Shown here piece by piece: positions 46,281-60,500 of a stretch of 64,000 nt of DNA. The stretch spans positions 894,723 to 958,722 of the forward strand of contig CABFPE010000277.1 in NCBI GenBank assembly GCA_900660155.1, given 5' to 3'. This DNA comes from Hofstenia miamia. Its lineage: Eukaryota; Xenacoelomorpha; Acoela; Hofsteniidae. Position 1 is the first letter of the stretch. Each line of letters opens with the position of its first letter. Below the pieces are notes generated by a model that did no database searches, was not told the DNA's origin, and saw only the letters and a list, made by a program, of their open reading frames with translations. A program made the translations under genes and the position numbers.

Positions 46281-46418
46281 TTCCCATTTAATTTTTCGTC
46301 CCGCATTAAGTGGCAGCGGGGCGACTCACCTCTAATGGGAATACGTTCGCCCCGTGCCACTCAACTCTGTTCCTTAAAGCAGGTCAAAATTTTACCGCTG
46401 CGAAAATTTAAATGGGAA
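46281..46418. mobile_element. 138-base GC-rich hairpin MITE
   Basis: Ends TTCCCATTTAATTTTTCG and TTCCCATTTAAATTTTCG (reverse complement). A second, inner inverted pair, AGTGGCAGCGGGGCGA (46309-46324) with TCGCCCCGTGCCACT (46347-46361), gives a stem-loop. The body is far richer in G+C than the surrounding DNA. No open frame or clear target duplication. Confidence 0.6.
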
Positions 46419-47214
46419 TACACAACCGAGGTGAATTTCCATTTGAATTTTAAAATCGGTGTGAAATTCTTTTTAATAAGTTGTAAACTGCCTTAAAAAT
46501 TTGTTTTGCTATAATAAGGCAGTAAAATTTATTATTAACAGAAAATGATTATTAATATTTAACACGTTTTATAATTTCCTAATTCCAGGAAAGTACAAAG
46601 AAGAAAATTTTAGGCTTGTCAAATAATGATGAGTTAATTCGTTGACATCATTTATCCATCTAATTAGAAGAAATGCTTTGAAATGCCACTTGAATTTATT
46701 TGGCTTACAATTGCGCATTCTTGCATTAGCATAGTATGACTGCAATTGCAATAAAAAGGTTCCCAGCCACATCTAAAAGGATATTTTGGAAAGAGGATTA
46801 CATAGATCATACAATATTTCTTCTCAATGAATTTATTTTTCATCATATAATTTTGCAATGATTTCATTTCGGCTATGTTTTCAAGAAAAATGAGTTGTGT
46901 ATGCATTAACGCTTAGAAATACACTCTAATGCAAATAACACATTATTTTTTGAATTTTTTCACTTGAAATATTTGGGTTTTGGATCTATGAATAATTTTC
47001 CTTGAAGCATGGTGTTGCATGCTTAAAAATGGTTACAACAAACATGCCTTAAGTGAAACCCGGTGTCAAAAATATTAGTTTGCCTAAATCCTAGAAATCA
47101 AAAAATAGAAATTTCGTCAAAAAAATTAAATTGGTCAATTTAACTTTGTCAAAAATATTTCGTCGCTAGATGGCGTCCAATACCAAACTCTATATATAAA
47201 TATTTGAATAATGT

Positions 47215-47298
47215 TTGTATATATTTGATGACGCTATTCAGATAAATTACCAGTTTTTAAATATTAATATTCATCTGAAAAAAGAATATCTTATCTTA
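47215..47298 (+). mobile_element. LINE 3' end fragment (third copy)
   Basis: TTGATGACGCTATTCAGATAA, a short spacer, ATTCATCTGAAAAAAGAATA and TCTTATCTTAA match the 3' ends of the LINEs at 43.3 and 45.1 kb. Only the extreme 3' end is present, a short 5'-truncated insertion. Confidence 0.65.
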
Positions 47299-50200
47299 AT
47301 TAAAATACTTTCAATGATTTTGAGATATTTTGCTTTGGTATTCGTTAAAAGTTTTACATCGTAACTTAGGCCACAATCTTTTAAATTATTTAAATTCTTA
47401 AATTAATTTCGTGGTTTTTTTCCTGCCTACTTGCCAACCGCAATATCCGATATAATCTTCACTACAGGTGAATTGAATCTTATAAACTGCATTAGATTTT
47501 AAGATAGGCTTTGAATTAAGCTTATCAAACTTATAAGTGAATCATACTATTTCTTGGTGAATTCAATCTTTCATTTGATTAATTAGACTTGTTGTATGTA
47601 TTTCCCGATATTGCATTTTAAATACATGTAAAAAATTGTGTGAATGATTCATTTCTGTGTTGGCTGTAGCAATTTCTTTAATTGCTTTTATTTATCAATA
47701 AAATTTTTTTTCTTAGTGTCTGCTTTCAATTTGATAATTTCTGGCCTTATGTCATCATAAGAGCTTGCAATATCGTATATTCTATGTATTGATCCGTTAT
47801 TTAAGGATACTTTGAATGGTCTTGGAGAATTTGAATTTAAATTAAGTAACAAAACAGTATTTGAGCGTTTCTTGTATATTCCAGTTGTGAAAGATATTGA
47901 ATTCCTAATTATTTAAGATAAAATATTCTATACTTAGAGATAAATCTCTAAATAGTGTCGACATATATACATATAAAATAAAAAAATACATGCGATATGT
48001 AAAAGAAAATATTCTTTTCAGACTAAATATATTATTGTCTTGTAGTATAATTAATTTTATAAAATTTGTAACCTATACAAGATTTTCACAGACGAACTTG
48101 GTTTTTGAATGAATTCCTTAACACGTTTGCGAAATTGTTTTAGTTTTTATTATAGTTGATCTCTTGAGAGAATTCATTCTATTGTCTAATTGCATTATTT
48201 ATAAAAGAATGTTAGATTTATATTTGGCTATAGTAAATATTTTCAACATTTGGGAAATTAAAAATGTTATATTCTTCGTTTTCCAATGTGAATTTGATGT
48301 TATTATCTATTAAATTTAGATTATTTTCTTCTGCACTTTTTTCATTGAAGAAAAAGAAGAAATAGCTATATTCAGAAATTGTTTAAACAAAGAATACTGA
48401 TAAAAATTCTAAAACCGTTAGGAAAAGAAATACAAACAAAATAAGAAATTTATTGTTGTTAAGGATCTTTAGTAATTTAGATAAAACAGACTAAAAGAGA
48501 TATATTTCGCTCAACTTGGTATAAAAACACCTAAGAAAACGTGGGTTAAATTATGAATTCAAAATTTTAAGATCTACCATCAACAAATTTAAAATTAATC
48601 CGAACTATATAAATAAAATCAATGCAACAACGAAGATGATTACATATATCAGCATAAACTACCTCTAATCAACGTTTAATTGCATAATAATATCTTTTAA
48701 TTAAAAAATGCCTATTTAAAGAGAATTTCTGTAAATTGATGATTCTCAAGTTGAGTGAAATATATCTTTTTTACTCTAATTAAACAAAGAAGAAATTTTT
48801 ACAAATAATAATGTAATTAAATTGGATTGTGGCGATGTTAGTTTCTATTAATAGAATAGCCAGGATTGTAAAATGTATAACCTCGCCATTTCAGTCTTTT
48901 TATATTAAAGGTTTTTTAAATATGTTTGATTTATTTTGGTAATTAATTCCATATATTTATAGCTGTATTTAGAAAAGAGTTTTTCATTATTCGCTTCTTA
49001 TACCTAAATACCTAATTGGCTTAACTAAAGGTGTTCTTTTATTTTTTCGGAAAGAAAATCATTTTTATTTCATTGGAAAATAATTATTTTGAAGAATGTC
49101 TTAAACACATTTATATAGATACAACATTGTGGATGTAGAAATAAGTTTGAGATTTTTCTGTATTCATTATTTTTATTAAAGCTGATTATTAACTGCTACT
49201 TTGATAGTCCAATTTAGGCTTACCTGGAATTTTCTGAGAATTTCTGTGTAAAGTATATTGTTAGTGAAATGTTCATTGATTTGATCAGAGTAGTTACATA
49301 AAAACTATCCTAATAGGTGATGTTAGTGAAGTATGGAGATAATTGGAACATCCAATTTGGTAGTAGTTGCCAAAGTTAATGAAAACCATTAAAAATTGTG
49401 GAAATGTTTTCGCCATTATAATGAATTTCATTTACAGCAGCAAAGGATTTGCGTTTTATGTTAAGCAATGAATTAATAAATATCCAATTTTAATTTTGGG
49501 CTTTAAATTTTGTCAAATGTTGACTTAAATTATCAGTTTTAATCTGTATGTTGCATAAACTTACCACAATTTTTATATTGAGTTGAAAGAACAGTTAGGC
49601 AGCACTAGTCATCGTAATCTCTAATGTTTTCAAAATAAACCTGCTCTGAGCGAATAAAGAACAAACTTTCGAATTTGTAATCTCTAATAATTATGTTAAC
49701 TTGAACTAGAAGTAATTTTCTCTATGCATGTCAAAAGTATTTTTCTAGAAATTATTTCGGAAACTTAATTTTTTTAGCAGAACTTGAACACGGAATATTC
49801 TGTATTGAATATTAAAAGTACGCAGTCCAGTGCCCATTTAAATATCGTAAATTAAATTTTCATTACTTGGAAGCTATTAGTGGTATAAATATGGTTTAAA
49901 TTTTAATTAGGCTTTAGATAAACTTCAAATGACAATTCAAAAGCCCAAAATTTCGGGAATTTTGCTACATGTATGTTTATCATTAATGCCATTTCCGGTA
50001 TAAAAAATTATTGTCAAGTTGAATATGTGGAGAAAATCAGCATAATTTTAATTTCAACAATGAAAGGTTTTGTCAAAAACTTAGCAAAACCGTCATTAGA
50101 AAGTATCATTACAAAATTATAAAATCATGGGGTACAAAATTTTTACAAAACTAGCAAATTTTAAAATTCGACAAATTTTCGTGTTTTCTGATCAGCCTAA

Positions 50201-51276
50201 AAATCACAGGAAATCTCGAAATTTGCGATTCCACAATGGGCCAAAATTTACAGAAGTATAAATCATTAAAACGTGCTATATTTCATTGCCTAGTTATTGA
50301 TATTCCGTAAACTAGTCTTAAAATATATTAAGTGATTACCCCTCAAATTTTCATAAATGCCGTAAGCAATTGGCACAAATAGCACGAAACCTATTTCGGG
50401 TCTTTAAGCCAAGTTTTGAAAAATCTTAAAGCATTATCAGTTACACACTTGCGCTTGTCTAATAGGCATATTGTACATATTTCGGCTCCATATGCAAAAC
50501 TGACATTAATTAAATTTAGTATAAAAAATGGAATTCATTGACACACAAATCTTAGCAACCAATAAGCCGATTTTGAAAATTCCTAAAATTTGTAATAGAT
50601 CTAAAGGATATAAGATAAATACAGAAAAATTAGTTCAGTTACCTTGAATATTGAGTATATCAAGAGATTTGAAATTTATTGAGCATTTCATTAGGAGATA
50701 AAGCAGTATAGTATATGATATATGTAATAGAAAAATGTCCGACAAAACCTGTGAAGAATCGGTCAAAGATGCATTTGTAGGTGATACATTTCCATTTAAA
50801 TAACTTAAATAATGTTATTAAAACTAGCTTTACATAAAGAAGACTAATTTAAAGCTATATTTTCATTAATTATAAAAAATTAATGCTTAATTACATTGTA
50901 CTTAAAAAATTAAGGTAATAATTCATGAATATGCTAAATATCATGAGAAATTTTTGAATATTATTTTATTGAAATTGCTAGTCTCTTAAAATGTTTAATC
51001 GAATGTTATAGGCATAGAAATCCAAAAATGATTCTAATGATATAGTAACCATAAAATTTTAATCCTATTACAACACTAACAAAATTATATCTCACGTAAC
51101 AAAAATTATACAATAAAGATGATTACTTCAAAAAATTAAGCAATTCTAATGCAATACATTATATAAAGAAAAAGAGATACGTCCGCTTTCAAAAAAAAAA
51201 GATACATGTAAAATAGAAAGTTATTTAAAATTCATTTCAGTATCAAAATCATTAATTAGAAAAAGATCTAAGCAAT
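47299..51276. other. Long non-coding stretch 3' of NDUFAF5
   Basis: About 4 kb of A+T-rich DNA with no frame over 60 codons, no recognised element and no RNA gene. An AATAAA on the minus strand (50980-50975), about 300 bases past the NDUFAF5 stop, could serve as its polyadenylation signal. Confidence 0.45.
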
Positions 51277-51516
51277 TTAATTAGAAATGTCTTTAAAAGA
51301 ATGTGTGCCAGATCCTCGTTTAGCTGGTTTAGGCTGTTGTGGCGAAGGCTTCCACCCAATAAAAAAAATGGCTTGGTAAGTAACTGGTAAGGCTAAATCA
51401 GCACTCTGAGGGTGTTCCACTCCATATAATTGGCGATAAATAGCTTCTGCAGCTAAAATCGTATTTCTACGGAGATTTTTTCGATGTTTTAAAGAACAAT
51501 TGTTTTCCGCCATTCC
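51277..51516 (-). CDS. NDUFAF5: NDUFAF5 last exon
   Basis: Acceptor TTATATTTAG at 51517-51526, then [32 protein letters not shown], an insert EHPQSADLA absent from human, [29 protein letters not shown] and TAA. Matches the human tail [20 protein letters not shown] through PAERGSATVSFGEL, but stops about 15 residues earlier. Confidence 0.95.
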   Translation of the reverse strand, partial: GMAENNCSLKHRKNLRRNTILAAEAIYRQLYGVEHPQSADLALPVTYQAIFFIGWKPSPQQPKPAKRGSGTHSFKDISN

Positions 51517-54500
51517 CTAAATATAATACACATTCCTCATTAATTCTTAGATGAATAATTTACAAGTTTCCTTATACAAAGCAGGAAAAATGCATGCCCA
51601 TTATATATAATTCAAAAAAGTACCTGCAAATCTTTCATAATGGCATCAATACTAGGGTAATTTACAACTATTTCATCTACGTCAACAGTTAACATTTTAA
51701 ATCCCGCTTGATGTAATAAAGAGCCCACATCTGAAGATTGCACCAATGGAGACATATGAAGGCCAAACCCACCCTCTCGTTCTTGTTCAGCTAATTGCAA
51801 GCTTCCCCGCAATTCATGCAAAGTATCACCCCCAAACATGCAACCTAAATAAAATAAAATGAGTGCGACAATTTTTTGTCATGAGGCAATATACAATTAT
51901 GACAATATTAATGTAAGAATAAGTTATAAAAAATTCCCCCATTGCATTTCAAACCTGCAAACATAGTTAATAATTGACTATAGCTAAGACAAACATAATG
52001 TCGATGAAGTCGAAAAATGCAAAGACTGTAACTGAAGACTGGTGCGACAAGCACTATCTAGTGAAATTCACAAAGCACGTTCAGTTCAAAGTGCAATATT
52101 TACTTACACTAGGTCAGGAAAATTTTAGCGTATTGCTTTCGCAAACTCTACAGGGTGTCCCAAATAAAAGTTAAAAGTACTTTAAATTTGTATATTTCAA
52201 AAACTACATGAGAATTTTTGGTCTTGCAAAAATGTTTAATTTAACATCTCTTTATCTGTCAATTTTGGAAATTTCATTAAATTCCCATTTACGCTATTGT
52301 TACACTAATGGGTTTAGTGGAGGCTATCAAAATTATGTGTGCGCAAGGAAGTAAAATATTGAAACAAAGCCTAGGTTACTGCAAGATTCGTCAAGCAAAG
52401 CCTAGATCATTTCACATCGTTTTTTTAGCCACAGTGTGGTATGGTTTCGTCATATTGCTTATTAACCAAATCAAAACGTTTCTGTGTAAAAATTTATCTC
52501 CAGGGAACCGTTTGTATCAGGCAGTTAACAAAAGAGCAACGCCTATTTCTAGTCACAAACTTAATTAAAACTGGCAGTATTAAACAAGAATAAACAAGTA
52601 CAAGATTCATTTAAAAAACGCTTTCCAGGTATGCACCCACCAAGCAAGCCCACAATTTGGAAAAATGTTCGCAAATACCAATATGAGGGAACATGTTTAA
52701 ATCTAAATAAAGGTGGTTCGGGTCGTATGAGAACAATCCAAAAGAAAATATCGAAAACGACACTTCTCAAAATCGGCATGTATCAGTCAAAAAGAATGGG
52801 TTAGAATTATCAAAGTCATCATTCAAAGGAATTATTAAACATGACTTAAAACGGTATCCCTATAATATGCATGTAAGACACCAGCTTCTTGAAACTGATT
52901 TTCCTCGTCGTAAACAATTTGTCGAATGGCTTTCCCAACGAGGTGAATGGAAAGGGGAATATTCATAACATTCGGCAATATGCGCCGCTAAACATGAATT
53001 TGTATTTTTATATGGAAGAGGTGTTTTTGTTAAAAATGCATTTAAATATATCCGTTGATTTTCAAGTTCGAAGTTTCATTATTTTACTTTCAAAATTTTG
53101 ATAGCATTCACTAAATCCGTTAGTGTATCAATATAATAGATGGAAGTTTAATGAAATTTCCAGAATCGACAGATAAATAGTTGTTAAATAAAACATTTTT
53201 TGAAAGACCAAAATATCTCCATTAGTTTCTTGAAATACACATTCAAAGTACGGTTAACTTTTTATTGGGACACCCTGCATTATAATTGAATAAGGATTTT
53301 TTAAGAAACGACAGCAAGATCTATAGTGATAACAGTCGCTGAGAAGAAAATTAATTTTGTAAAAATTTTTAGAGACAACAAATATTTGCTCAAGTTGACG
53401 AGAAAGCCTCGCAAAATAAAAATATGGGCATATTATAATTCGACAGATTGAGCCGCCAACATTGTCTCAAATTGAAGATAAAAGTCCACATGAGCTTGTT
53501 ACATCTGATGAAAACTTGTACTATCGGATGCAATATAGCCTAATGTTAAATTGTTATACTTTGCTAAAATCCGTTTACTCAATTTTTATAAAGACTGCTT
53601 ATCTCACATAATGCATTTTCCAGCCCTGAGCGAGTCAGTAACAAGTGTAAAAACTGCATGTGTTAAGTATAAGCAAACCATTTCAATACAGTTAAAAATG
53701 ATTAATGAAGGCAGCTGTGAACAGCGAACATGTTGTTGATGAATTAATACAGGTTTGCATTCATTGACTGTTGTAAAAGAAAGGTTTGAATTTAGAGCAG
53801 AACGTTTAGAAGAGAAATTTGAAAAAATTCATCATTTTCCGACACAGTTCAGTAGGTTTAGTGACGTACATCTAGCAACCGTTTTAAATGAGCTTGACTA
53901 TTCCAAACTTGAAGTGACCCTATCAATGTTAACATTAAACAAGACCTTTCAAATCTACTTTCGTACAGTGCCATTCCAAAATTGAAACAATTTCCAGGCA
54001 GTAATAGGGTAACAACATAACTTAAATTTTACATTTCCGTTGAGTTTTGGACTCAACCTAGGCCTGTTAGTCAGTCATTGAAAATAAATCCCAAACATTG
54101 CTAAAGACGGTTGAAAAAACCATCAAATCTATATGATACTGAAGCGTTAGCTTTAAGTCAATAACATTTTTAGCTTTAACATGAAAATTAGATATTTTTC
54201 ATGGCTTCAGCACTTACAAACACAAAGCTTTCTAGAATCTAGCTCTTAAACAGCGTCTTCTGAATTTCGCGCAGCACAATTCAATGGACTTGAGATCTAT
54301 CTACATAAAAAACGCCAAACATTAGTATAGAATCACTGGGTTGAATCTAGAGAGTTAATGTTAAGGCAGGTCACTTAGGAGAACATTAACTAGAGTAACA
54401 GTGATTCTAACTAAGTAACAAGAGAACAAGATTGAACTGAACTTTTTTCTCTATTTACAGATGCTTTGGTGTGACTTATATACAATGCGTATTAACAATA

Positions 54501-57500
54501 TGTACAAACATACAAACAACTAGTCACTAGTAAACACGAAAAGCGCGTGAGCTGGCCGATAAATAACCAACTACCGACCGATGCTACATTAGTTGTAGCC
54601 CCAATTAGTTTTTTCACCTCTTGATTACCTGAACTTTCAATGAAAAATCATGAATCTTTACAACAACATTAGTACAAATGTTCAAAATTAAATTTAATAT
54701 TAATTTTTGTGGCCAATAAGATACTTTGGGAAAATAATTCAAGTAGTTGATACAGATGAAATTTAAGACAAATTTATTCAAAACTTGAAAAATGACCGAA
54801 AAAATCATGTTTCATATATATTCCATGGATTTAAAGACAAAGATTAAGGTGGTCCTATACTAAAAAATGTCAAATTTTTTTGATTTTGGTTGTTTTACAT
54901 ACTTTCAACTATCTGTTAACTGCTGGTATTGCTATTTTTTCATGAAGAATTATATAAATTAGTTTAAAAGTAGTTTTAATATGTGACACTTAAAATTTAA
55001 TTTCACATACTTCTTTGTGTTTTTTTTCTTTTTTTCTTTCTTTACTTTTTTTAATGAATCATATTTGTTAAACCATTTTTGCTTATTCTATTATTTAGGA
55101 GATATAATATAAAAGAAAAAAATTTTTTGAGGTTAAATTGATCAAATACCAAAAAAATATTAAATGAAGGGGATTTTTTGCTTAAAACGTAGTTTTCTTA
55201 GAATTGCTAATTTTTGAAATGGTGCGATCAATAACTTTTGAAATAGAAGTCTGATTGACTTGAAATTTTGTATGAGTGTTAAAATTCATAACATCAACTT
55301 ACTGTACTAAAATCTTTTTGATCTGATTATTGAAAATTATTTTATAGGTTGTTTACGTAATAAATGACCTTCAAAAATTTGCGTAACTTCAGGACCAGAT
55401 ACTTTTTTTCCAAAAAAAAATAAGTATACACTCTTTGAGTTTGTTTTTAGTACAATAAGTGCATATTTATAAATGAAATACTTATGTAAATTTTTATTTT
55501 AAAACTCTCAGTCAATTTAAAGTTATTAACCGCACCACAATATCCCTAAAATAGACCGGTTTGGTTCGTAAAAGCAGGACCAGACAGTAAATTTTGAAAA
55601 TTACATATTTTTTTTTAAAATTTTCATTCATTTTCAAACAAATAAACAATTAAAACTTAACTTTGAAAAGAAAACATGGCGTTTCTTTCTTTTAGTATAG
55701 GACCACCTTAAACAAAGCAGATAATTTAATAGATTTACTAACAATAGCAAACACTTGTTCAAATTAATAACTTTTCTCGGCGAAATCCATTACTTAGTAC
55801 AAACATGTTGTAGTTCATTTTTAAGTGTTAAATAAGCGCAACCTGAAATAATCAAGAGTAAGGCAGGTGTGTTTACCGTTATAATGCAAATAAATCAATG
55901 CAATAAATAAGTAACAAGCATCTTATGAAAGAACCAAATCAAATTTATCAAAATGCCTCAAAGTCACTACGTAAGACTTTGGGCTTAAAACTGTTGCCTT
56001 AAAAATAGAATTTCCTGGCAGTCCCAGATATCCAAGCAGCACGGACACCCTGGGATAATTTTTGCTACAGAACCTTAATAAACATAGTGCATATGCAAAT
56101 TTTTCATTTAAAAACCATTGATGGCATTAATCTTGTTTGCAGTGGACATTGTTCTGCTCCTTTTCTAATTGCGCAGTATATAAATTTATTCTAAGTTTAT
56201 TAGAAAAAAGATCGATTCGGTAGGTCACAATGACGATTGACTTACTTATAACTAGGTCAACCACAAAATTGATCTTTAAATCATGCTAAAAGCACTATCC
56301 AATGGATCTAACAAATTGATAATTTAATCCTGATAATTAGCCCTAAAATTTCCAGAATTTACCTTAATATTGTAAAGATTGATCTTAGTTTCATTACACT
56401 TAATCCTACAATCCAGGCTATTTGTATATGGGCATTATACATTGTGGCAATACATTCGGAACAATTGTATTTTTAATTGAATTTAAATTCGCACTGCAAT
56501 TTTCAAAGTAATATTTCTGTTCTCATCAAAATTAATTAAGAATTAATATCGGAATTGGCATAGCACAGGAAAGCAATATTCAGAGGATTGTAGGATTCTT
56601 TGTTCTACACCATTTTCCTTTGAACTCTTTACGATGCTTAAGGATCGCTCACTGCTAAAGTTGATTTCAAATCAAATAACTCAGTAACAGTATCAACAAT
56701 AGTGACTTCATGCGATCATTTTTGGAAGTGCCATATATTGGCAATAAAAAACTAATTCCTGCTCCCTCACCTAATGACACTTAACAGCTAGTGTAGCATC
56801 ATAAACGAAATCGACACAAAATTGATTTTTACAATAAACATTAAAATGGGATGAATAGACAACATTTTAAATTATTTAATGACATTAGAATAGAGTCTAA
56901 TTACTAAAATAAGTAAATAATTGACAAAATTACAAAAAACGACGTGAGCTTTAGTTCTGAAATCACAAATAATATAATCAAACAGACTTAAAATTTGCTG
57001 AGTGCTATTTTCATTTCAATTACACTAAAGCTTTTGAATAAATAAAAAGAATTACATTTAAAATGCGATAAATATATTTGAATTTATAGACCATAGTATA
57101 TAATATTTGTAAGTATATCGAACAAACACTCAAATCCTTTAGACTAATTCGCAAAACGATACCTTACCAATGAATGCACCATCCGAACGGAGAATTTTCA
57201 TAACATTTACTAAAGCAGTGGGTAAGTCATTTATCCAATGCAGAGATAAACAAGAAATAACAACATCGAAACTTGATGGTTTGAACAGTGGGAATCCGCC
57301 ATGAGCTTCATCAGCTACAACACTTTGGAGAAGCCTACTGTGTATCTGTGTTGCTGACTTCTCTACACTTAAGGAAGACAAATCTGTCTACCTAGGTAAA
57401 AATATATCATGCACATTAATGCCAATAATTAAAAAAACAGAGGCAATTTGATAAAGAAAATCTTTTCAAAACTTCTGTAAAATTTGAAATATATTCTAAA

Positions 57501-60500
57501 TAAAAGAAAATTATAGAAATGATAAAGACTGGCGATGAACAAATGAATTAAGATTATATAACCTGTGATATGATCAGTTTCAATGCTGTGTTATCAGAAG
57601 ACCATGTGGTTCCCTACAAATTGGTGTCTGCTAGATACGTGAATGTATTTTAAAAAGACAAAATCATATTATAGAATATTAATAAATATAAATTGTGAGA
57701 AACAGTTTACTTCTTTATATTGATGTTCAGAGACTCGTAAAGGAAATTCAACATAAGTGAATTGACAAAAAAAACCAATGGAGAAAAAACGCAAATAAGA
57801 TAGCGTCCGCTTTACCTCAGAAACAATAACCCAATTATCCCACTATCGGAAATTGGCTCCAATTATTTACAAGATAAATACCACAATGCAGTCAAGTTCC
57901 CCATCGTATAAGAACAGGTCCACGCTTTCAAACTGCAAGCAGCCCCATCAGTAACAAGTTGTTAGAAGGTATTTTTGTCATTTTCAAAAAATCGAAAGAT
58001 TATTTCAACGTCACACTTTTTTTATCAAGTATGGCACTTTGTCCTTTAAAAACGACTCAATATACGATAAAACAATATGCGAAAATGGATATTTTCAATA
58101 TATCGGGCCCCTAATTATCATAGATAAATTGGTTAAGATTAAATTGAACGTAGTACCGTATGCACGACAAGAAAATTTAGGCAAGAGGTGGTTATAGGGA
58201 GCATGAGAATAAAAAACACCGGGATTAGGAAAATGAAAGCAATAATGGGTAAGAAATTTTAAATCAAAAGGTAAAACTTTCTTAAGCAGATAGCAGCTCT
58301 ACCATACTGGATGGTCATCAGGAAATTTGGTATTTGTAGATATGATTCAACATTCCTGGTTTCTGAGTTTGTATAAATATACACTTTTTTATAAGAACAA
58401 TGAGGCTCAAATATGCCAAAAAATAAGAACAATTTAAGAACAGCAGTGAGGCTGAACGTATTTAAAAAGTAGTTTTTTTGTTTTGATTTTTTCAATGAAA
58501 GATACTTATTTACAGTTCAAAAGTTTAAAAAATACTAAACGTAAGAGAATCAAACAAAAGGGCTTTTCATGTTGCATACGTACTTAATGTTGAGAATGGA
58601 ATGAAAAACATCGAAAGTTGCTGTGAAAAAACTAAACTGCTTAGATAAAAGAAATATATAATAATATTATATAATGGATTATAAAAATATAAGGGATGTG
58701 GTAGATAATAAAAATATAAAATAGTTATAGCCAAAAGAATCAGTGGCATCTAAAATCCTCTAAATAGTAAAATAAATAGCCAAAACTTGTTTTTTACCTT
58801 AGAAAAAATAAGAACAAAATAAGAACAATTTAAGGCTCAAAGTGCCAAAATAAAAAGAACAGCTGAGGCTCAGCAAAAATTTACTGGTTCTTATAAAAAA
58901 AGCGTACATAAAAATTCTTAGCCAGGTTAGGTTAACATCCAATCAAATACTAGTAGGCTAAGTAACCATCACCTATAAATTACTGGTTTCAGTCGATTTC
59001 ATCTGTAATGTAGAGTATACATGCTACTGAAGTTTATAATATAAGAAGTACATATGTACAAAAATTACTATGCTCCCCACTTATGCAGNTTTAAGGCTCA
59101 AAGTGCCAAAAAATAAGAACGGCTGAGCCTAAGCAAAAATTTACTGGTTCTGGGTGGCGTTCATACTGAAATTTACAACGGGATATTTCAACAATTACTT
59201 CAAGTAATGTATGACATGTTTTTCGCAATATTCTTTCCAGAGCACTCAAGAACATAATTGTTTAATAAAATATTGATTTAAAACGTTGTGAATGTTCGGG
59301 AAATTGGTAAAGGAATTTGGTATTATTACACAATTATTGACAAATAGCATAGCCAATTCTATATATTCAATTTATTAAAAAATTAAATGAAAGTTCTTGG
59401 GTGCCTTGGAACGATGCTAAATTTAGTTATGTATGATTCATACCAACTTCTGAAAACTTAATTTAAAATACCAAAATCATAAATGCAGGTACTTGGACTT
59501 GGAATGAAAATTACAGTAGGCTAGTAACCTATTATTAAAATTCTAAATTTATAATAAAATGAATATAAAATTGAACGTTGTCTAGAATTTCAGGATAACA
59601 GTTAACTTTGTTCAGGATTCCAGAAATTATAATGATAACTAAACTGGAAATTTGGAGAGTTGTATTATGCTGCATTACTGGAGGAAATTATTGCAGCTAT
59701 ATAGCTATAAAGCATTAAGGGATCGTTATTTAATTCAGACCTGTATTAAGCAATGAATAGTTTCAATGCCCGAGCGGTAAATACTGCCACTTCCACATCC
59801 TAGATCTAATCCAATATCAAAATCCCTTTTGATGTCTAATAGTCTGTCAGTGAGTCGCAAAGCCATTTCGTCTCGAACATAGAGGTAATCCAAAAATTGA
59901 GGAGAATTCGCCGAACGATTTCTTTGAACGCATTTAACATCTCTGTCAAAAATGGCAGAGGAAAGGTTAGTTTTGCAAAAAGTTTTCTAAAAAATACGAG
60001 TATAATGAATTAGGGACATAAAATACTTGTACTAGATATAAAAGTTTATTCCCAATTTGAACATACCGGCAAAATTGATCTTAATTTTAGCATTATTCTT
60101 TGAGCATGTCGAGCTGTTATTGCCAAATACCAAAATGACTACGCTGTGAATGAGTGGTACTAATGGGGAACATTAATAAGTCATACAAGAATAAGTCATA
60201 CAGGAATAAGTTCTACAGGAATAAGTCCTACAGCAGTAAGTCCTACATGATTAAATCCTACACTATTACTATTAATGATTTTAATTCTCTGAAATTTATT
60301 CATTTGCTATTTGTTTGGAATTTTTGTAATAATTAATTGTTTTTTTTGGAAATTAAATCAATTTTTCCATTGCCACTCTAAGTTTTTTTTTGTGTTTTGC
60401 TAAATTTCTAAAATTATACATTAATTTAATGCATGTTCAAGGCGAAATAATATACAAACATTGTAGTGGTGTCACGCCTATAACAGATCATGGGTGCAAT

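Noticed and set aside
53551-53985. Two plus-strand frames beside the mariner-like element
   Set aside because: They lie in an NDUFAF5 intron, show no transposase or host motif, and are of a length expected by chance.
60154-60336. 60-codon frame with NKSYR repeats as a possible repeat peptide
   Set aside because: It is produced by 15-base DNA repeats at the end of a MITE, and the mirrored copy at the other end explains it.
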